A stretch of DNA of 64,000 nt from NCBI GenBank assembly GCA_964016985.1, contig OZ024823.1, forward strand, positions 37,057,687 through 37,121,686, written 5' to 3'. A program made the translations under genes and the position numbers. Positions 33,366 through 43,916 of this stretch are shown here, piece by piece. The notes under the pieces are model-generated. The model was not told the DNA's origin. It saw only the letters and a program-made list of their open reading frames with translations, and did no database searches. Each line of letters starts with the position of its first letter. The first letter of the stretch is position 1. Source of the stretch: Anodontia alba. Taxonomy: Eukaryota; Mollusca; Bivalvia; Lucinida; Lucinidae.

Positions 33366-33688
33366 TATGAAGGACTGTTTGAAGTTTTCTTGTGTTCTGG
33401 CTTCAGATCGCCATTGAGCCCTTTGCTTTGTTTTATCACAGTGCTTTTGATTATACATGTGTGATGTTTTACATATGAGGTAGAGGACCTCTGTGCGGAC
33501 GTATATTTGTAACTTGGAACTGCATCAGAATTCAGGGTGAAGTTAGGGTTTGCGCGAGTAAAACTGGTTTAATTCCTTTCTCCACTCCCTCTACGTCCCT
33601 CCCCCCCCCCCCCCCCCCCGCACCCTGTAGTATTCCTACTGACCGTTACAAGGCGGTTCCTCTGTTGCAGTTCTTCTTTCTTCTTTCA
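33366..33688 (+). repeat. Family L copy L6, with poly-C tract
   Basis: Parallel to L3 and L8 (CTTCAGATCGCCATTGAGCC, GATGTTTTACATATGAGG, GTTACAAGGCGGTTCCTC). A C run occupies 33601-33619. Confidence 0.55.
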
Positions 33689-33866
33689 TCGCCTCGATGA
33701 GACGATTCTAATGTGTGCACACAACATACAATTTCATGATAAAATAAGAAATTTTCCCTAAAAATATTTCTTTTGCTATCGAAACAATTTCGTAGGGACT
33801 CGAAAACGAGTTCGAATTAGCCATGGTAAACGAGCCATTGGTGTTCGAGTCACTGAGATTTTACTG
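33689..33866 (+). mobile_element. Family H half element H4
   Basis: Begins at the hairpin tip (TCGCCTCGATGAGACG) and runs to the GAGATTTTACTG end followed by TA. Left half absent. Confidence 0.88.
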
Positions 33867-33869
33867 TAT

Positions 33870-34092
33870 CTCGAGTGTCCTGAGGAGAAAGAGACTGCAC
33901 ATTACCGAGCAAAGTGGCGCTGCCTCAACGGAAAAAGGAGCAGCTGATTACGAAGCAAAGAGAATCTGCGAAGCTGAGAGAAAGCTCCAACAGCGGAAAG
34001 CCAGAGCCAGTTCACCACCAGCTGAAGTATCTTCCTCAGAGAGCTTTTTTGCACAACATGCAGCGGATAGTTCAGAGCTAACACTGGTATAA
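33870..34092 (+). other. Possible coding island, unrecognised
   Basis: About 70 codons open without ATG bias, with hydrophilic composition (KRICEAERKLQQRKARASSP, then a Ser-rich end) and a stop at 34090. The base composition looks more exon-like than the flanks. No family recognised; could be the C-terminal piece of a transposon protein or a pseudogene. Confidence 0.25.
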
Positions 34093-34129
34093 TCAGTCAT
34101 CCAAGAACACACGCATTTAGCAATACATA

Positions 34130-34235
34130 CCCAGTAAGCATTCTTTATAAATCTAAGCGGGCCGTTATCGGCCCGTCAGCTACCCTGACGGGCCTATAAC
34201 GGCCCGCTGTAGATTTATAAAGAATGCTAGCTAGG
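34130..34235 (+). mobile_element. Family B copy B2
   Basis: TAAGC end first, tip CAGCTACCCTG. Right end decayed to CTAGG. Long GC stem GCGGGCCGTTATCGGCCCG. Confidence 0.9.
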
Positions 34236-34278
34236 ATAGCACTGTCGTCACTAGATTTAAGTTGCTCGTAGTTAGAAA

Positions 34279-34734
34279 TTATTGAGGAACATAACAGCTA
34301 ATATTGTCAGAACTGATATCAAACCTGACTAAAGATAATAATTTCAACATATGATTAATATTAATTTCCCCCACAAGGCACACAATTAATTGTGTTTCAA
34401 GCAGGACCACCTGAAAAGTACCAGAATGTCTGACGTACCGCGGCAATAAGCTCAATTTCATACGAGCGTGTTGCGTTGAATTGCCATGCCATAAACTGGT
34501 ATCAGTGAGTCGTTTTGCGGTTGGAACCGATTTGTGGTCGTACAATGGTTCCAAGACGGGCACTGAGTTCAATGTCTCAGAGGTCGTCCCAAAACGTTGT
34601 ATGCAAGTGGTGTTGTTGTTTCGAGAAGTGGCGTGATATAAGAAACTTAATCGCTTCAAATTACGTAATATTTCATAAATAAAAATGATGTAGATTACTT
34701 TAACATAAACTTTGGACCTGACCCTGACACTCAT
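34279..34734 (-). other. Longest frame in the window (151 codons), unrecognised
   Basis: Open reverse-strand frame with no motif, signal peptide or domain that I recognise and no clear exon context. Length alone is weak evidence in AT-rich DNA with about 38 percent GC here. Listed so it can be tested. Confidence 0.15.
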
Positions 34735-34756
34735 TACCGTTTGGAGTCAAACTTAA

Positions 34757-34955
34757 CCCTAAAAGCACTAGTCAATTTGCTGCAGAAGACATTCTAAAAT
34801 TGATTTTTTTTTATTTTTCAGATAAAATCAGACTTGGCATTTCATGTGAATCGTCTGCTAGGCAAGTCAGTTCTTATTTTCTCAGAAAAGTAACAATAAA
34901 AACGGTATTTCAAAGTGCCATCTGCTTCAGTTGTGTTTAGCAATTTAATGGTTAA
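34757..34955. repeat. Family K copy K3
   Basis: AACCCTAAAAGCACTAG start and CTTCAGTTGTGTTTAGCAAT end. Central pair CAGACTTGGCATTTCATGTG region. Confidence 0.5.
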
Positions 34956-35269
34956 TATTAGATTGTATCATATGAATGTAACTCTAGGATAGCAGGGGGG
35001 TACCATCTAGATCAGGTGCACTGGATCAAATTTTGTGGTCTGACACAAATATTACAATGACTATTTAAAGATAACCAGCTGAACCACTATTTCTATCTTT
35101 CATAAAATCCCCCTGAAAAACCAATGTATGACTTTCGTTTTCGCTTACAAAAGCAATCAATAAGTAACAAATAATTGTCTACGTCCATGGGCGCAGACAA
35201 TCTTAGAGTTTGATATTACTCCGTAAGATTTTATGAAAGGTCATGGACTGGTCCAATATTATTTTCCAT
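34956..35269. other. Little recognisable; imperfect inverted repeat
   Basis: CTTTCATAAAATCCCC (35096) and AAGATTTTATGAAAGG (35225) are opposite arms of a loose fold-back. Otherwise nothing seen. Confidence 0.4.
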
Positions 35270-35547
35270 CATCACGAAAACATGCCTATATAATTTTGAC
35301 CCCATTAAACCCCACTTTTATACAGTAAAACAGGGGTTTACAGGGGTATACATTATTTTTCTTATTTCTGTTCAAAACATAGATTGTAGATACTCGTTAG
35401 AACAGCCTCATCGAGGCGGTTCAAACGAGTACCGACAATCTATGTTTTGAGCAGAAATATGAAAAACATCAGATTTTTATATTTGAAAAATTTTATTTTT
35501 TGGTGGTAAAATTTTCAGTATATTTGAATAGGCGTGTTTTCGTAATA
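35270..35547 (-). mobile_element. Family A copy A18
   Basis: Full length. The tip carries paired and unpaired changes (AACAGCCTCATCGAGGCGGTT). Right end CGTAATA. Confidence 0.9.
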
Positions 35548-35562
35548 ATGGGCTGCTCAAAA

Positions 35563-35633
35563 GCTTTCACAAACATGGTCTACACGTAGCACACATTGTG
35601 TGCTAAGCGTATTACCAAGCTTTTTGTGAAAGC
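35563..35633. repeat. Hairpin with nested GCACACATTGTGTGC
   Basis: GCTTTCACAAA pairs with TTTTGTGAAAGC. An inner AGCACACATTGTGTGCT palindrome lies at 35588-35604. Begins 15 bp after A18. Confidence 0.7.
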
Positions 35634-35667
35634 TATTACTTGTATAAATATAGTGATACCCTTGAAA

Positions 35668-35800
35668 AGCCAGATTCAGCCCTCCCAAGGTACCGCATCA
35701 GATCAGAACGACACGACACGACGCCACAGAACAGCACTCCAATGAAAACAGAACGAATAAAACAAAGAGGAACTGCCGCAGAAAAACCACCTTGCCTTGG
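35668..35800 (-). repeat. Family L fragment L11
   Basis: CAGCCCTCCCAAGGTACC and AAAGAGGAACTGCCGCAG match the reverse of the L10 and L12 arrangement. Confidence 0.45.
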
Positions 35801-36219
35801 AAAGAGCCTAATCATACTGCGCGAATGTGTGCAGACTGTATTGGACATTCCTTGTCCACATTTTCGCAGATGGTCAAGTAATTAGAACGCGAAAACCCTG
35901 ATCTGACTACGTGGGCGTGTAACCTGACCTGATTTGCAAGAGTCTTTATTGTATGAAAACTGCGCTAAAATGCGTCTTGGGGTCATATGAGAATAGAAGA
36001 TATAAAATCACCATTTGTCGCCAGACGGTCTAAGCAGGGCCTTTGCCGAGACAGAGGGTTTATTTGACGTCGTATATACGTGTCATGACAATATTAGCCC
36101 AGTTTTTCTGCGATAAAAAAGGAGAAAATTAATTAAAGAAAAGCAACATTCAAATATACAGCCTTGCAACAGGAATCACAATGAAAGTTTTTCTATCACA
36201 GAACATCATACTACATGTA

Positions 36220-36575
36220 CAGAAGAAATTCAATGGCTCGAACCCCGATGGCTCGTTTACCATGGATGAGTCAAAGATGTTCTTGAGTCCGCAGGGATTT
36301 CCTCCAAATACGATATACGGTTAATTAAGGGAGATTTTCTTCTTTTATCTTGCAAATGTATGCTGTGTGCACTCATCAGAATCGCCTCGATGGGCGATTC
36401 TAATGAGTACACACAACATACGTTTATAATATACAACACCGAAAAGATATTCCACAATTATCTCCATTATGCCTCCTGGTATGGCACTAATAGTAACCAT
36501 CCTTGGCTCGAACTATCGCTGTCTCGAACAAATTTTCATGGTCCCTAAGGGGTTCGAGCCATTGAAGTTCGACTG
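36220..36575 (-). mobile_element. Family H copy H5
   Basis: Left end decayed (CAGAAGAAATTCAATGGCTC). Right end GAAGTTCGACTG followed by TA. Hairpin 36357-36423 has tip GAATCGCCTCGATGGGCGATTC with one base lost. Confidence 0.88.
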
Positions 36576-36589
36576 TATCTACATATGTC

Positions 36590-36960
36590 GCAACCTGAAG
36601 AAACGTACCGTCTGACATGTGCACCCAACGAAGACTCAAATCAGCCTGATCATCCGCAAAGTCTGATCAGGGTCTTCGTTGTCCGCATCGAAAGTACGTT
36701 TACTGGCGTTGCAGCTCATGGAAAAACGGACGAAATAGAACCGGGAACATGAAAAGAGCCAGCGCATGACAAAATCTACAATAAGACCTGCGTGACAGGC
36801 AAAGACTCAGATCAGCCTGTACATCCACTCTCGTTCTCGTTTATCCCTCCTCGGATCGCCCGGAGGCTGTAGAAGGCACAAGCGATCAGCGAAGACTCTG
36901 ATCAGGCTGCGCGTTTGCGCAGACTGATCTGAGACTTTGCTAGTCGCACAAGTCTTGTTG
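36590..36960 (+). repeat. Family M copies M3 and M4
   Basis: M3 (36590-36722) ends GCATCGAAAGTACGTTTACTG. M4 (about 36785-36960) contains GACTCTGATCAGGCTGCGCG TTTGCGCAGACTGATCTGAG at 36896-36936. Confidence 0.55.
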
Positions 36961-37028
36961 TAGGTTTTGTCGTGCACTGACTCAAAAATTAGCCTGCACA
37001 ATGCTGAATCGCCGCATCTATGCACTAC

Positions 37029-37135
37029 CCCAGCTAGCATTCTTTATAAATCTACAGCGGGCCGTCATCGGCCCGTCAGCTACCCTGACGGGCCGATAAC
37101 GGCCCGCTATAGATTTATAAAGAATGCTTACTGGG
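37029..37135 (-). mobile_element. Family B copy B3
   Basis: TAGC end first, tip CAGCTACCCTG, arms GCGGGCCGTCATC and GATAACGGCCCGC. Full length, CCCAG and CTGGG both intact. Confidence 0.92.
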
Positions 37136-37194
37136 ACCTTCCCCTTAGAACATTTGTACGCCTTACAAATCTGTTACATCCTAGATTATCCAAT

Positions 37195-37270
37195 GTAGGT
37201 GGGCAACGAAAACCTCGATCAGGCTGTACACATACTTAGACTGATCTGGTCTTCGCTTTGCGCGTATCCC
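37195..37270 (+). repeat. Family M fragment M5
   Basis: AACCTCGATCAGGCTGTACACATACTTAGACTGATCTGGTCTTCG-type palindrome; short and decayed. Confidence 0.5.
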
Positions 37271-37369
37271 TCGAAGACTAATTTCGGTATGATGTGGCTT
37301 TTATCATCACTGTGGCCCTTTCTAGTTATATGCCTTTGAAAAACTCGTAATCTGTTTGCTATATTGTCT

Positions 37370-37565
37370 GAAACAGTGTCCTGAAGCTTGACCTAGTCCC
37401 TTGGCAATATTGTTCTGAAGAACAACGAGTGTTCATGAAAGGACCTTACAAGGCTTATTGCAACTGTGCAGTTGTCTCTGGTCATTGTTTGTTGCTCATT
37501 TTTTTCTTTATTTTTTTAATGCCTCGGGAAGGCTGTGCTTCGTGATTGTGGCCTTTCCTGGCTTT
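37370..37565 (+). repeat. Family L copy L7
   Basis: Blocks TATTGCAACTGTGCAGTTGT and ATGCCTCGGGAAGGCTGTGC, ending GTGGCCTTTCCTGG. Followed by (TTA)n at 37563-37592. Confidence 0.6.
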
Positions 37566-37592
37566 ATTATTATTATTATTATTATTTGTTTT

Positions 37593-38029
37593 ATTATTAT
37601 TCTATTTTCTTTCATATGACATGTCTGAATTTAAAGTAGAGAAAATTAGATTTCGTAACACTGTAGTAACACCAGAGGCTATACCGATTGTTTTGATTAT
37701 TTTAATTTTTTTTCTACATGACCGATTTGTTGAATATTAAACACAGAAAATCCAACTTAATTAGTATGTTTACACACTGTTTACACTCGTAAAAAAAAAA
37801 AAAAGAGTTTATATATCGATAAGCACGTATGAGTTTTGACAGTATACAAATAGGTACAAAAATGTCAGCATCACCTTACAATCATCATTTAATTGTGATT
37901 TCCATTTCAATTTAATCATAAATTTAAAACTATATATAGATACGTTTTAAACTGTTCGGTATTTGTTTCAATCTTGTACGTACTTATGTTCCACCTTGAA
38001 ACTTCAAATGTATTCTCCCTAATTATTCG
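37593..38029. other. No recognisable feature
   Basis: AT-rich, with an A run near 37791-37803. No repeat or gene seen. Confidence 0.4.
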
Positions 38030-38190
38030 GATAGAGAAGACGGCGCAAACAGTGTAGACCCTGATCAGATGCCACATACGTGGCGTCTGATCTAGGTCTG
38101 CACTGTCTGCCATCCAACAGTTCTAAGAGACATCAACAGGTGGTAAAATGGACTTATTCAAATCTTATGGAAAGTATTATAAGGAGTTAA
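38030..38190 (+). repeat. Family E copy E5
   Basis: Palindrome 38046-38110 (GATGCCACATACGTGGCGTC at the tip) and a clean right block CAACAGGTGGTAAAATGGAC. This copy gives the uninterrupted sequence used to judge the A16 insertion. Confidence 0.7.
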
Positions 38191-38689
38191 GATTTCAGAA
38201 TATTTTATTGTAAATACAGTATATCAGCTGTAGTACGCATGTAACTACATTTGGAGAGATATTAAGTGCTAAAACACCTTTGATCCCAACAGATCAAAAT
38301 ACAGGATAACATAGTCCTATGTCTTGTAAAAGTATCAATTAGACTTATAAATTAAAATTTAAGTACTAAATTTAACAACTATAAGCTTATTTTCTTACAA
38401 GTTGAAATCTAAACCCACGATTACCCAAGAAATAAGGACGAAAAGTTATTTTGAGAGGACGGTATGGCGATAGGACAAACTGAAATTATTTGCTTATCCA
38501 ACGGTAGAATTCTGCAAAAACCTTCCGTCAAATAAGATACAGAATTAATGTTCTTTGCCTTATCGTATGTTTGTGTACCTTGATTTCACTACATGCTGTG
38601 AGTATGAAATGCTGTTGTCATACGTGTTTGCAGTGTATTTTCCGAAATACATATGAAAACGTTTTCCAAAATGTATATGAAATGGTTTT

Positions 38690-39470
38690 CTGACACGAAA
38701 TCGCATAAACTGCACCAATCAATTCAAAGAGAGGACCTACATAACATTGTCCTCCCAACTGTTGAGTATACAGCATCTGCATGGGACCCCTACCTCAAAA
38801 CAGACATCAACAAACTGGAACAAGTCCAACGAAAAGGAACCAGTAGTTATGTCCAGAACAACTACTGGGACAGAACGCTAGGCTGTGTCACAAGAATGGT
38901 CAGGGTACTTGCCCAGCTAGCATTCTATATAAATCTATATCGGGCCGTTATCTGCCCGTCAGCTATCCTGACGGGCCGATGACGGCCCGATATAGATTTA
39001 TATAGAATGCTTACTGGGTGGATGGCAAACACATGGAGAAAATAGGCGCAACATTGTTGCTCTTCAAGATCCAGCATGGGTTTGTAGACATAGTGCCAAG
39101 AAATAGTCTACGGCCCTGCGAACGCAGAGCCAGAGAAGGTTATCGTCTGCACCAACCACTAGCCACTCAGAATGTTTACCGGTTCTCCTTCTACCCTCGC
39201 ACCATAGAGCGGAATGCACTGCCAACAAGTGTCACCGATCTCGACAACCTCGAAACATTTGGCCGCCCTGGATGACACCACTGCTCCCAATCCCAACCTT
39301 TCTAATCGTAATCCGCCAGACACTGCGCATGGCTTTGATTGTAAATATCGGAAGCTTAAACTTTGTAAGGTGATGGCTGTCTCACCCCCTCCAGTGAGTC
39401 AGTTTACAGTCTGAGAACACTCCTTACCTTCACCGGAAAGAAGACGATGAAGAAGAAGAAGAAGAAATAA
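38690..39470 (+). mobile_element. LINE remnant 2: 3' end of a non-LTR retrotransposon
   Basis: C-terminal end of a Jockey/CR1-like protein. VLPTVEYTASAWDPYLKTDI and KLEQVQRK precede the insert. LLLFKIQHGFVDIV and FSFYPRTIERNALP follow it, with a stop at 39273-39275. A 3' UTR and a (GAA)n tail at 39448-39467 complete the 3' end. The 5' side is truncated, as expected for LINEs. B4 sits at 38912-39018. Removing exactly those 107 bases puts both parts in the same reading frame. Confidence 0.88.
38912..39018 (-). mobile_element. Family B copy B4, inserted in LINE remnant 2
   Basis: TAGC end first, tip CAGCTATCCTG. Full CCCAG/CTGGG ends. Flanks GTACTTG and TGGATGGC show no duplicated bases. Confidence 0.92.
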
Positions 39471-39654
39471 TTTAAAAAATCTAACTTTTTCACTAAAATG
39501 CTCTATACATAGTACCACTGTTACGTACAAATAGTTACAGTTAGTGTCAGTTCTCTAGTTCGTAGCGGTGTCCCCCTAAGAATGTACCTTGGGCTGCTTC
39601 TGTTTAGTAGTTCATGTTAATTGATATTTTAGTTGACGAACTTTCGGACAGTTT

Positions 39655-40195
39655 TGTCGAAGATGTTTGCTGATGGTATAAAAGATTACATGAATGAGCT
39701 ACTCATTTCATCACAGTTTCTTGATTGTGATGAGGTAGAGGACCAAACATATATTTGTAATTTGGAGCTGCATCATCATTAAGGGCAATGTTTTAACCCC
39801 CAAGAAGTTTTTTTTCTGCTCACCGTTCAAAGGCGGTTCCATCATGAAAACACGCCTATATAATTTTGACCCCCTTAAACCCCACTTTTATATAGTAAAA
39901 CTGGGGTTTACAGGGGTATATATTATTTTTCATATATCTGCCCAAAACATAGATTGTGGGTACTCGTTAGAACCGCCTCGCTGAGGCGGTTCTAACGAGT
40001 ACCCACAATCTATGTTTTGAGCAGAAATATGAAAAATATTAGAATTTTTTATCTGAAAATTTGCCAATTTTTGATTGTAAAATTTTCAATATATTTGAAT
40101 AGGCGTGTTTTCGTAATGGTTTCTTACAGAAATTCTTTGTATGTAAAGTATGTTGGTTATTGCAACTGTGCTGTTGTGTAGTGTTATTGTGTGTT
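39655..40195 (+). repeat. Family L copy L8, split by A19
   Basis: 39655-39839 carries GATGAGGTAGAGGACC, TTTGGAGCTGCATC and CAAAGGCGGTTC. 40119-40195 resumes with TATGTTGGTTATTGCAACTG, as in L5. Confidence 0.65.
39840..40118 (-). mobile_element. Family A copy A19, inserted in L8
   Basis: Full length, very well paired hairpin (39943-40025), tip CCTCGCTGAGG. Comparison with L5 places the break just after GGCGGTTC. Confidence 0.92.
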
Positions 40196-40196
40196 A

Positions 40197-40835
40197 AAGT
40201 TAACCCTCGTTTCAACGCCAGCATTTGTTCCCAAAGACGTTGCCATTAAAATGAATTTGCTGTTGTAAACAATCCTTAATGGACAGAATGATATTTTGTT
40301 GTGTTGAGGTTTTACGGCCCAGTCAACCCAATGGGGTCATGTCGAGCGCGGTCAGTTTACCTAACCACACGTTTACTGGGCAGGCTTAGTCCTCCAAGCG
40401 GTTAACCAGTATTGTGCACATTCTTTCGCCACAAACTGACAACTGCCCTTCTTGAATCAGCGGAAGGGAGAGAATGACCGTAGAAAATATTTCATGATCA
40501 ATCTCCACGAAAGAATGTTGCCGACCTCGGCGGGGGTCGAACCCGCGGCCTCCTGGTCTCCAGTCGGACGCGCATCCAACTGCGCCACCGAGGCCGGCTT
40601 TGATTCTTATTTCGCCATATACCATTATGTTTTGTATATTTGTAAGAATCGCCTCGCCTCACTGTGGCGATTCTTACAAATATCCAAAACATATGTCGCT
40701 TGAAGTTTTAATGCAATATTCTTGTATAATTTCTCATTAACTGTCACCTCTTGAGCGAAGGTTTCGTGATATTCAAGTTGTCATTATAACGAATTTTGTC
40801 GTTGTATCGAGTTTAGTTATAAAGAGGGTTGTCTG
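40197..40835 (-). mobile_element. Family J copy J2, split by SINE D4
   Basis: Reverse of J1: starts TTAACCCTCGTTTCAACG and ends AAAGAGGGTTGTCTG before TA. Hairpin at 40628-40691 (ATATTTGTAAGAATCGCC with its partner). The SINE lies between GAATGATATTTT and TTTGATTCTTATTTCGCC. Confidence 0.85.
40298..40598 (-). mobile_element. SINE D4, full length, inserted in J2
   Basis: tRNA-like head 40519-40598, box A TGGCGCAGTTGGA and box B GGTTCGACCCC, so closer to a canonical polymerase III promoter than D2. Body almost identical to D2 with few differences, so probably young. Confidence 0.92.
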
Positions 40836-40849
40836 TACTCATACCGTCT

Positions 40850-41335
40850 TCTTTCGGTGTTCGGGCCTTTCCGGGTAACTTCGTGGCTTTTCCTGGGTAA
40901 CTTCATAAATATACTGGAAAACAGTAAACATGACATTCTCATCCTTTGATAAATAACATAAATATACAGATAGCCAGGAATGGCCTCAATCACGTAACAC
41001 AACCCTCCGAAGGCAACGAAAATAAGGTATCATTACAAAACAGGGTCCAGTTGCTAAAACTAACGATGTCGTTAGTTAATGTATTTTTAAAACTTTGATC
41101 ATTAAATAATGGCATATACGTTAATATTTTTGCTGAAGAAATGTGAGTACCTTTTGCTACTCACATTTTTCAGCAAAAATACCTGTGAATTAGATATTGA
41201 ACTTACTAGAACACTTAACAGTTTGACCACTAACGAGCCTGCTGAGCTAACGATGCTTTGAACAATTGGGCCCAGAACTCTATAGCAAAACAGAACGAGC
41301 AAACCCTAGGGAACTGCTGCTGAAATACCGACTCG
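40850..41335 (-). repeat. Family L copy L12, split by F3
   Basis: AATGGCCTCAATCACGTAAC and CAACCCTCCGAAGGCAACG match reversed L5/L10. AAAACAGAACGAGCAAACCC follows F3. Confidence 0.5.
41043..41273. mobile_element. Family F copy F3, inserted in L12
   Basis: Ends GGGTCCAGTTGCTAAAAC and TTTGAACAATTGGGCCC. Central hairpin intact (AAATGTGAGTACC...). Confidence 0.88.
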
Positions 41336-41545
41336 GAACGGTTAAGAGTAAAATTGTCATAAAGTTTCTACTTATGTCAGAAAGTTTCCTTCTTACAAAA
41401 GGCATATGTTAAATGCTTAAATACCTTGGCGTTTATTTAACTAAAGATGGAATACCTAGTAAACGGTGTATTGAAGGTAAAGTTATACTTTGAGAGAACT
41501 AAAAAGGACATTCTCATCTATCAATAAATGGCTTCCAAAAGGAAT

Positions 41546-41813
41546 CATTATGAAAACATGCCTATTCAAATATACTGAAAATTTTACCACCTAAAAATGG
41601 AAATTTCCAGATAAAAAATTCTGTTATTCTTCCTATTTCTGCTCAAAACATAGAGTATGGGTACTCGTTAGAACCGCCGGTTCTAACGAGTATCACAGTC
41701 TATGTTTTCGAGCAAAAATAAGAAAAATAATGTATACCCATGTAAACCCCTGTTTTACTATATAAAAGTGGGGTTTAAGGGGGTCAAAATTATATAGGCA
41801 TGTTTTCCTAATG
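41546..41813 (+). mobile_element. Family A copy A20
   Basis: Ends CATTATGAAAAC and TTTTCCTAATG. The hairpin tip has lost the CTCGNCGAG part (GAACCGCCGGTTC), leaving a shorter but still perfect palindrome. Confidence 0.9.
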
Positions 41814-41871
41814 GATAGCTTTTCATACTTAAACAAAACATAGTTAGATGATAATAAGCCTTGGCGTTAAT

Positions 41872-42207
41872 CATTACGAAAACACGCCTATTCAAATATA
41901 TAGAAAATTTCACCTCCAAAAACTGAAAATTTTCAGATAAAAAGCTCTGATTTTTTTTCACATTTCTGCTCAAAACATAGATTGTGGGTACTCGTTAGAA
42001 CCGCATTGCCGAGGCGGTTGTCGCTCAAAACATAGCTTGTGGGTACTCGTTAGAACCGCCTCGCCGAGGCGGTTCTAACGAGTACCCACAATCTATGTTT
42101 TTGAGCTGACATTAGAAAAATAATGTATACCCCTGTAAACCCCAGTTTTACTATATAAAAGTGGGGGTTTAAGGGGGTCAAAATTATATAGGTATGTTTT
42201 CATGATG
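41872..42207 (+). mobile_element. Family A copy A21, hairpin arm duplicated
   Basis: 336 bp instead of about 280. The segment from GCTCAAAACATAG to the tip is present twice (41969-42022 and 42023-42070), so there is one extra left arm. Host sequence GGCGTTAAT / GTTACTGG rejoins without any duplicated base when compared with the paralogue GGCGTTTATGTAACTG at 42350. Confidence 0.9.
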
Positions 42208-42896
42208 GTTACTGGAAACAGAACTTAGTAAACAACGCACTGAAGCTGCTAGAAAAGGTAGTTATGTCAACAGTAAACATTTTCTAATTGTTTATTTTTT
42301 TTTTCAGACTTAAACAATAAGTTAGCTGATAAAATACCTTCAATTTGGCGTTTATGTAACTGAAAATGGAACCTTAGAAAACATTACATTGAAGCTGCTT
42401 GAATGACCGTTATACTTGAGGATACTTAGAAGAACTTTGTATCCTTTGATAAAGATAGGATTTTTTCATATTTATACGAGATATGTTTAGACAATATCCC
42501 AAATGGAATACTGCATACAGGCATAAAATGAGATTCCTGGTAAAAATGAGATTCTTGAGAACATTCAAAAAAGCACTACTAAGCTATTTCCAAGATTAAG
42601 ACAATTGTCCTATCTAGAACGTTTAAAAGGTTTGAAACTACGTAACTACTCTAGAGGAGAGAAGGGAACGTCTTAATTGAATTAAAATATATAAAAATCT
42701 TGATTAGGAAAGAGGTACAAAAGCCCTTTGAATCATAATATAACCAGAATAACATAGTATGAAACTTTTTACAAGAGGGCTTAACAAAAGTGACAACATA
42801 GGGTTAATCATTCATTATTCGTATAACAATTGCTTAGAATCATTTACCAGATGAACAATCAACATATATAACTTTTAAGAATTATTTGAACAATTA

Positions 42897-43225
42897 CAGT
42901 CGACTCTCGTTATCTCTACTTCGCTTATCTCGAATTACCCCTTATCTCCAAGTGAAAACCCTGTCCCTATTTTAACATGAAAATCTAACAACAGGTATCA
43001 AAACATTGTGGAAAAGAGGAGAAATTGCTCCCTTAGGAAGAATTTCTCCTCTTTTTCGCAATATTTTTTATTGTATCTGAAACTTCAGGAGTCAAATTAC
43101 ATATTCGTGAAATTTGGTTGTTCGATTAATTTTTTTCTCATTTCTGCAAATCTGACATGTCGAAGTACGGACATCTCGAAGTATTTCAGAGAGTCTCTTG
43201 GTCTTCGGGATGACGAGAGTGGTGC
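42897..43225 (-). mobile_element. Family I copy I2
   Basis: Starts CAGTCGACTCTCGTTATCTC and the other end is decayed (CGGGATGACGAGAGTGGTG). Central hairpin AGAGGAGAAATTGCTCCCTT AGG... still visible at 43015-43060. Confidence 0.8.
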
Positions 43226-43275
43226 TTAAAATGAGTCATGGAGGCAGAAGAGACAAGGGTTAATACACATTCCCC

Positions 43276-43500
43276 TTAAGGGGATTGGATACACTTGGTA
43301 GCTGTTCTATCATTTTCTGCAGGGGACACAACTTCTGTTATTTCCTGTTTGCTGTCTTGCACAGTAACCCACTTCTGAAAAGGGATCTACTTTAAAATGA
43401 AAGAATTTGCTCCTCTTGGGAGCAAATTCTTTCATTTTATAGTAGATCCCTTTTCAGAAAGGACACAATACACTTTTGATAGAGTTGCCTCTCCTTTGAA
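43276..43500 (-). repeat. Family G copy G2
   Basis: Well-preserved hairpin 43371-43463 (GGGATCTACTTTAAAATGAA; tip GCTCCTCTTGGGAGC). Flanks AACTTCTGTTATTTCCTG and GATAGAGTTGCCTC. Confidence 0.8.
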
Positions 43501-43636
43501 ATGTATAGCCATTCTCCTAAAGAAAAGTAAGTAAAGCAATGAATGTCAAGGCGTGACGTAATCATGGAGTAGCATGTAAGAGCTGCACAAAAACAAAGTG
43601 GGATTTTGTAGGTCAGCATGTTGGTGCAGCTGAACA

Positions 43637-43916
43637 CATCACAAAAACATACCTATATAATTTTGACCCCCTTAAACCCCACTTTTATATGGTAAAACTG
43701 GGGTTTACAGGGGTATACATTATTTTTCTTATTTCTGCTCAAAAACATAGATTGTGAGTACTCGTTAGAACCGCCTCGCCGAGGCGGTTCTAACGAGTAC
43801 CCACAATCTATGTTTTGAGCAGAAATATAAAAAATATCTGGGTTTTTTTATCTGAAAATTTTCTGTTTTTGGAGGTACAATTTTCTATATATTTGAATAG
43901 GCATGTTTTCGTAATG
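43637..43916 (-). mobile_element. Family A copy A22
   Basis: Full length. First end CATCACAAAAAC. Tip CCTCGCCGAGG and fully paired arms. Confidence 0.92.

Larger units (their letters stand above)
41395..42895 (+). mobile_element. LINE remnant 3: C-terminal part with internal duplications and insertions
   Basis: 41422-41470 reads KYLGVYLTKDG. A second diverged copy of this part flanks A21 (CTTGGCGTTAAT / GTTACTGGAAACAGAAC). A third at 42335-42400 reads FGVYVTENGTLEN. 42540-42655 reads EILENIQKSTTKLFPRLRQL then SYLERLKGLKLR, typical of the region after RT in LINE polyproteins. Many stops. The three LGVY-type copies suggest several overlapping truncated insertions or local duplication. Inserts A20 and A21. 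Confidence 0.8.
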
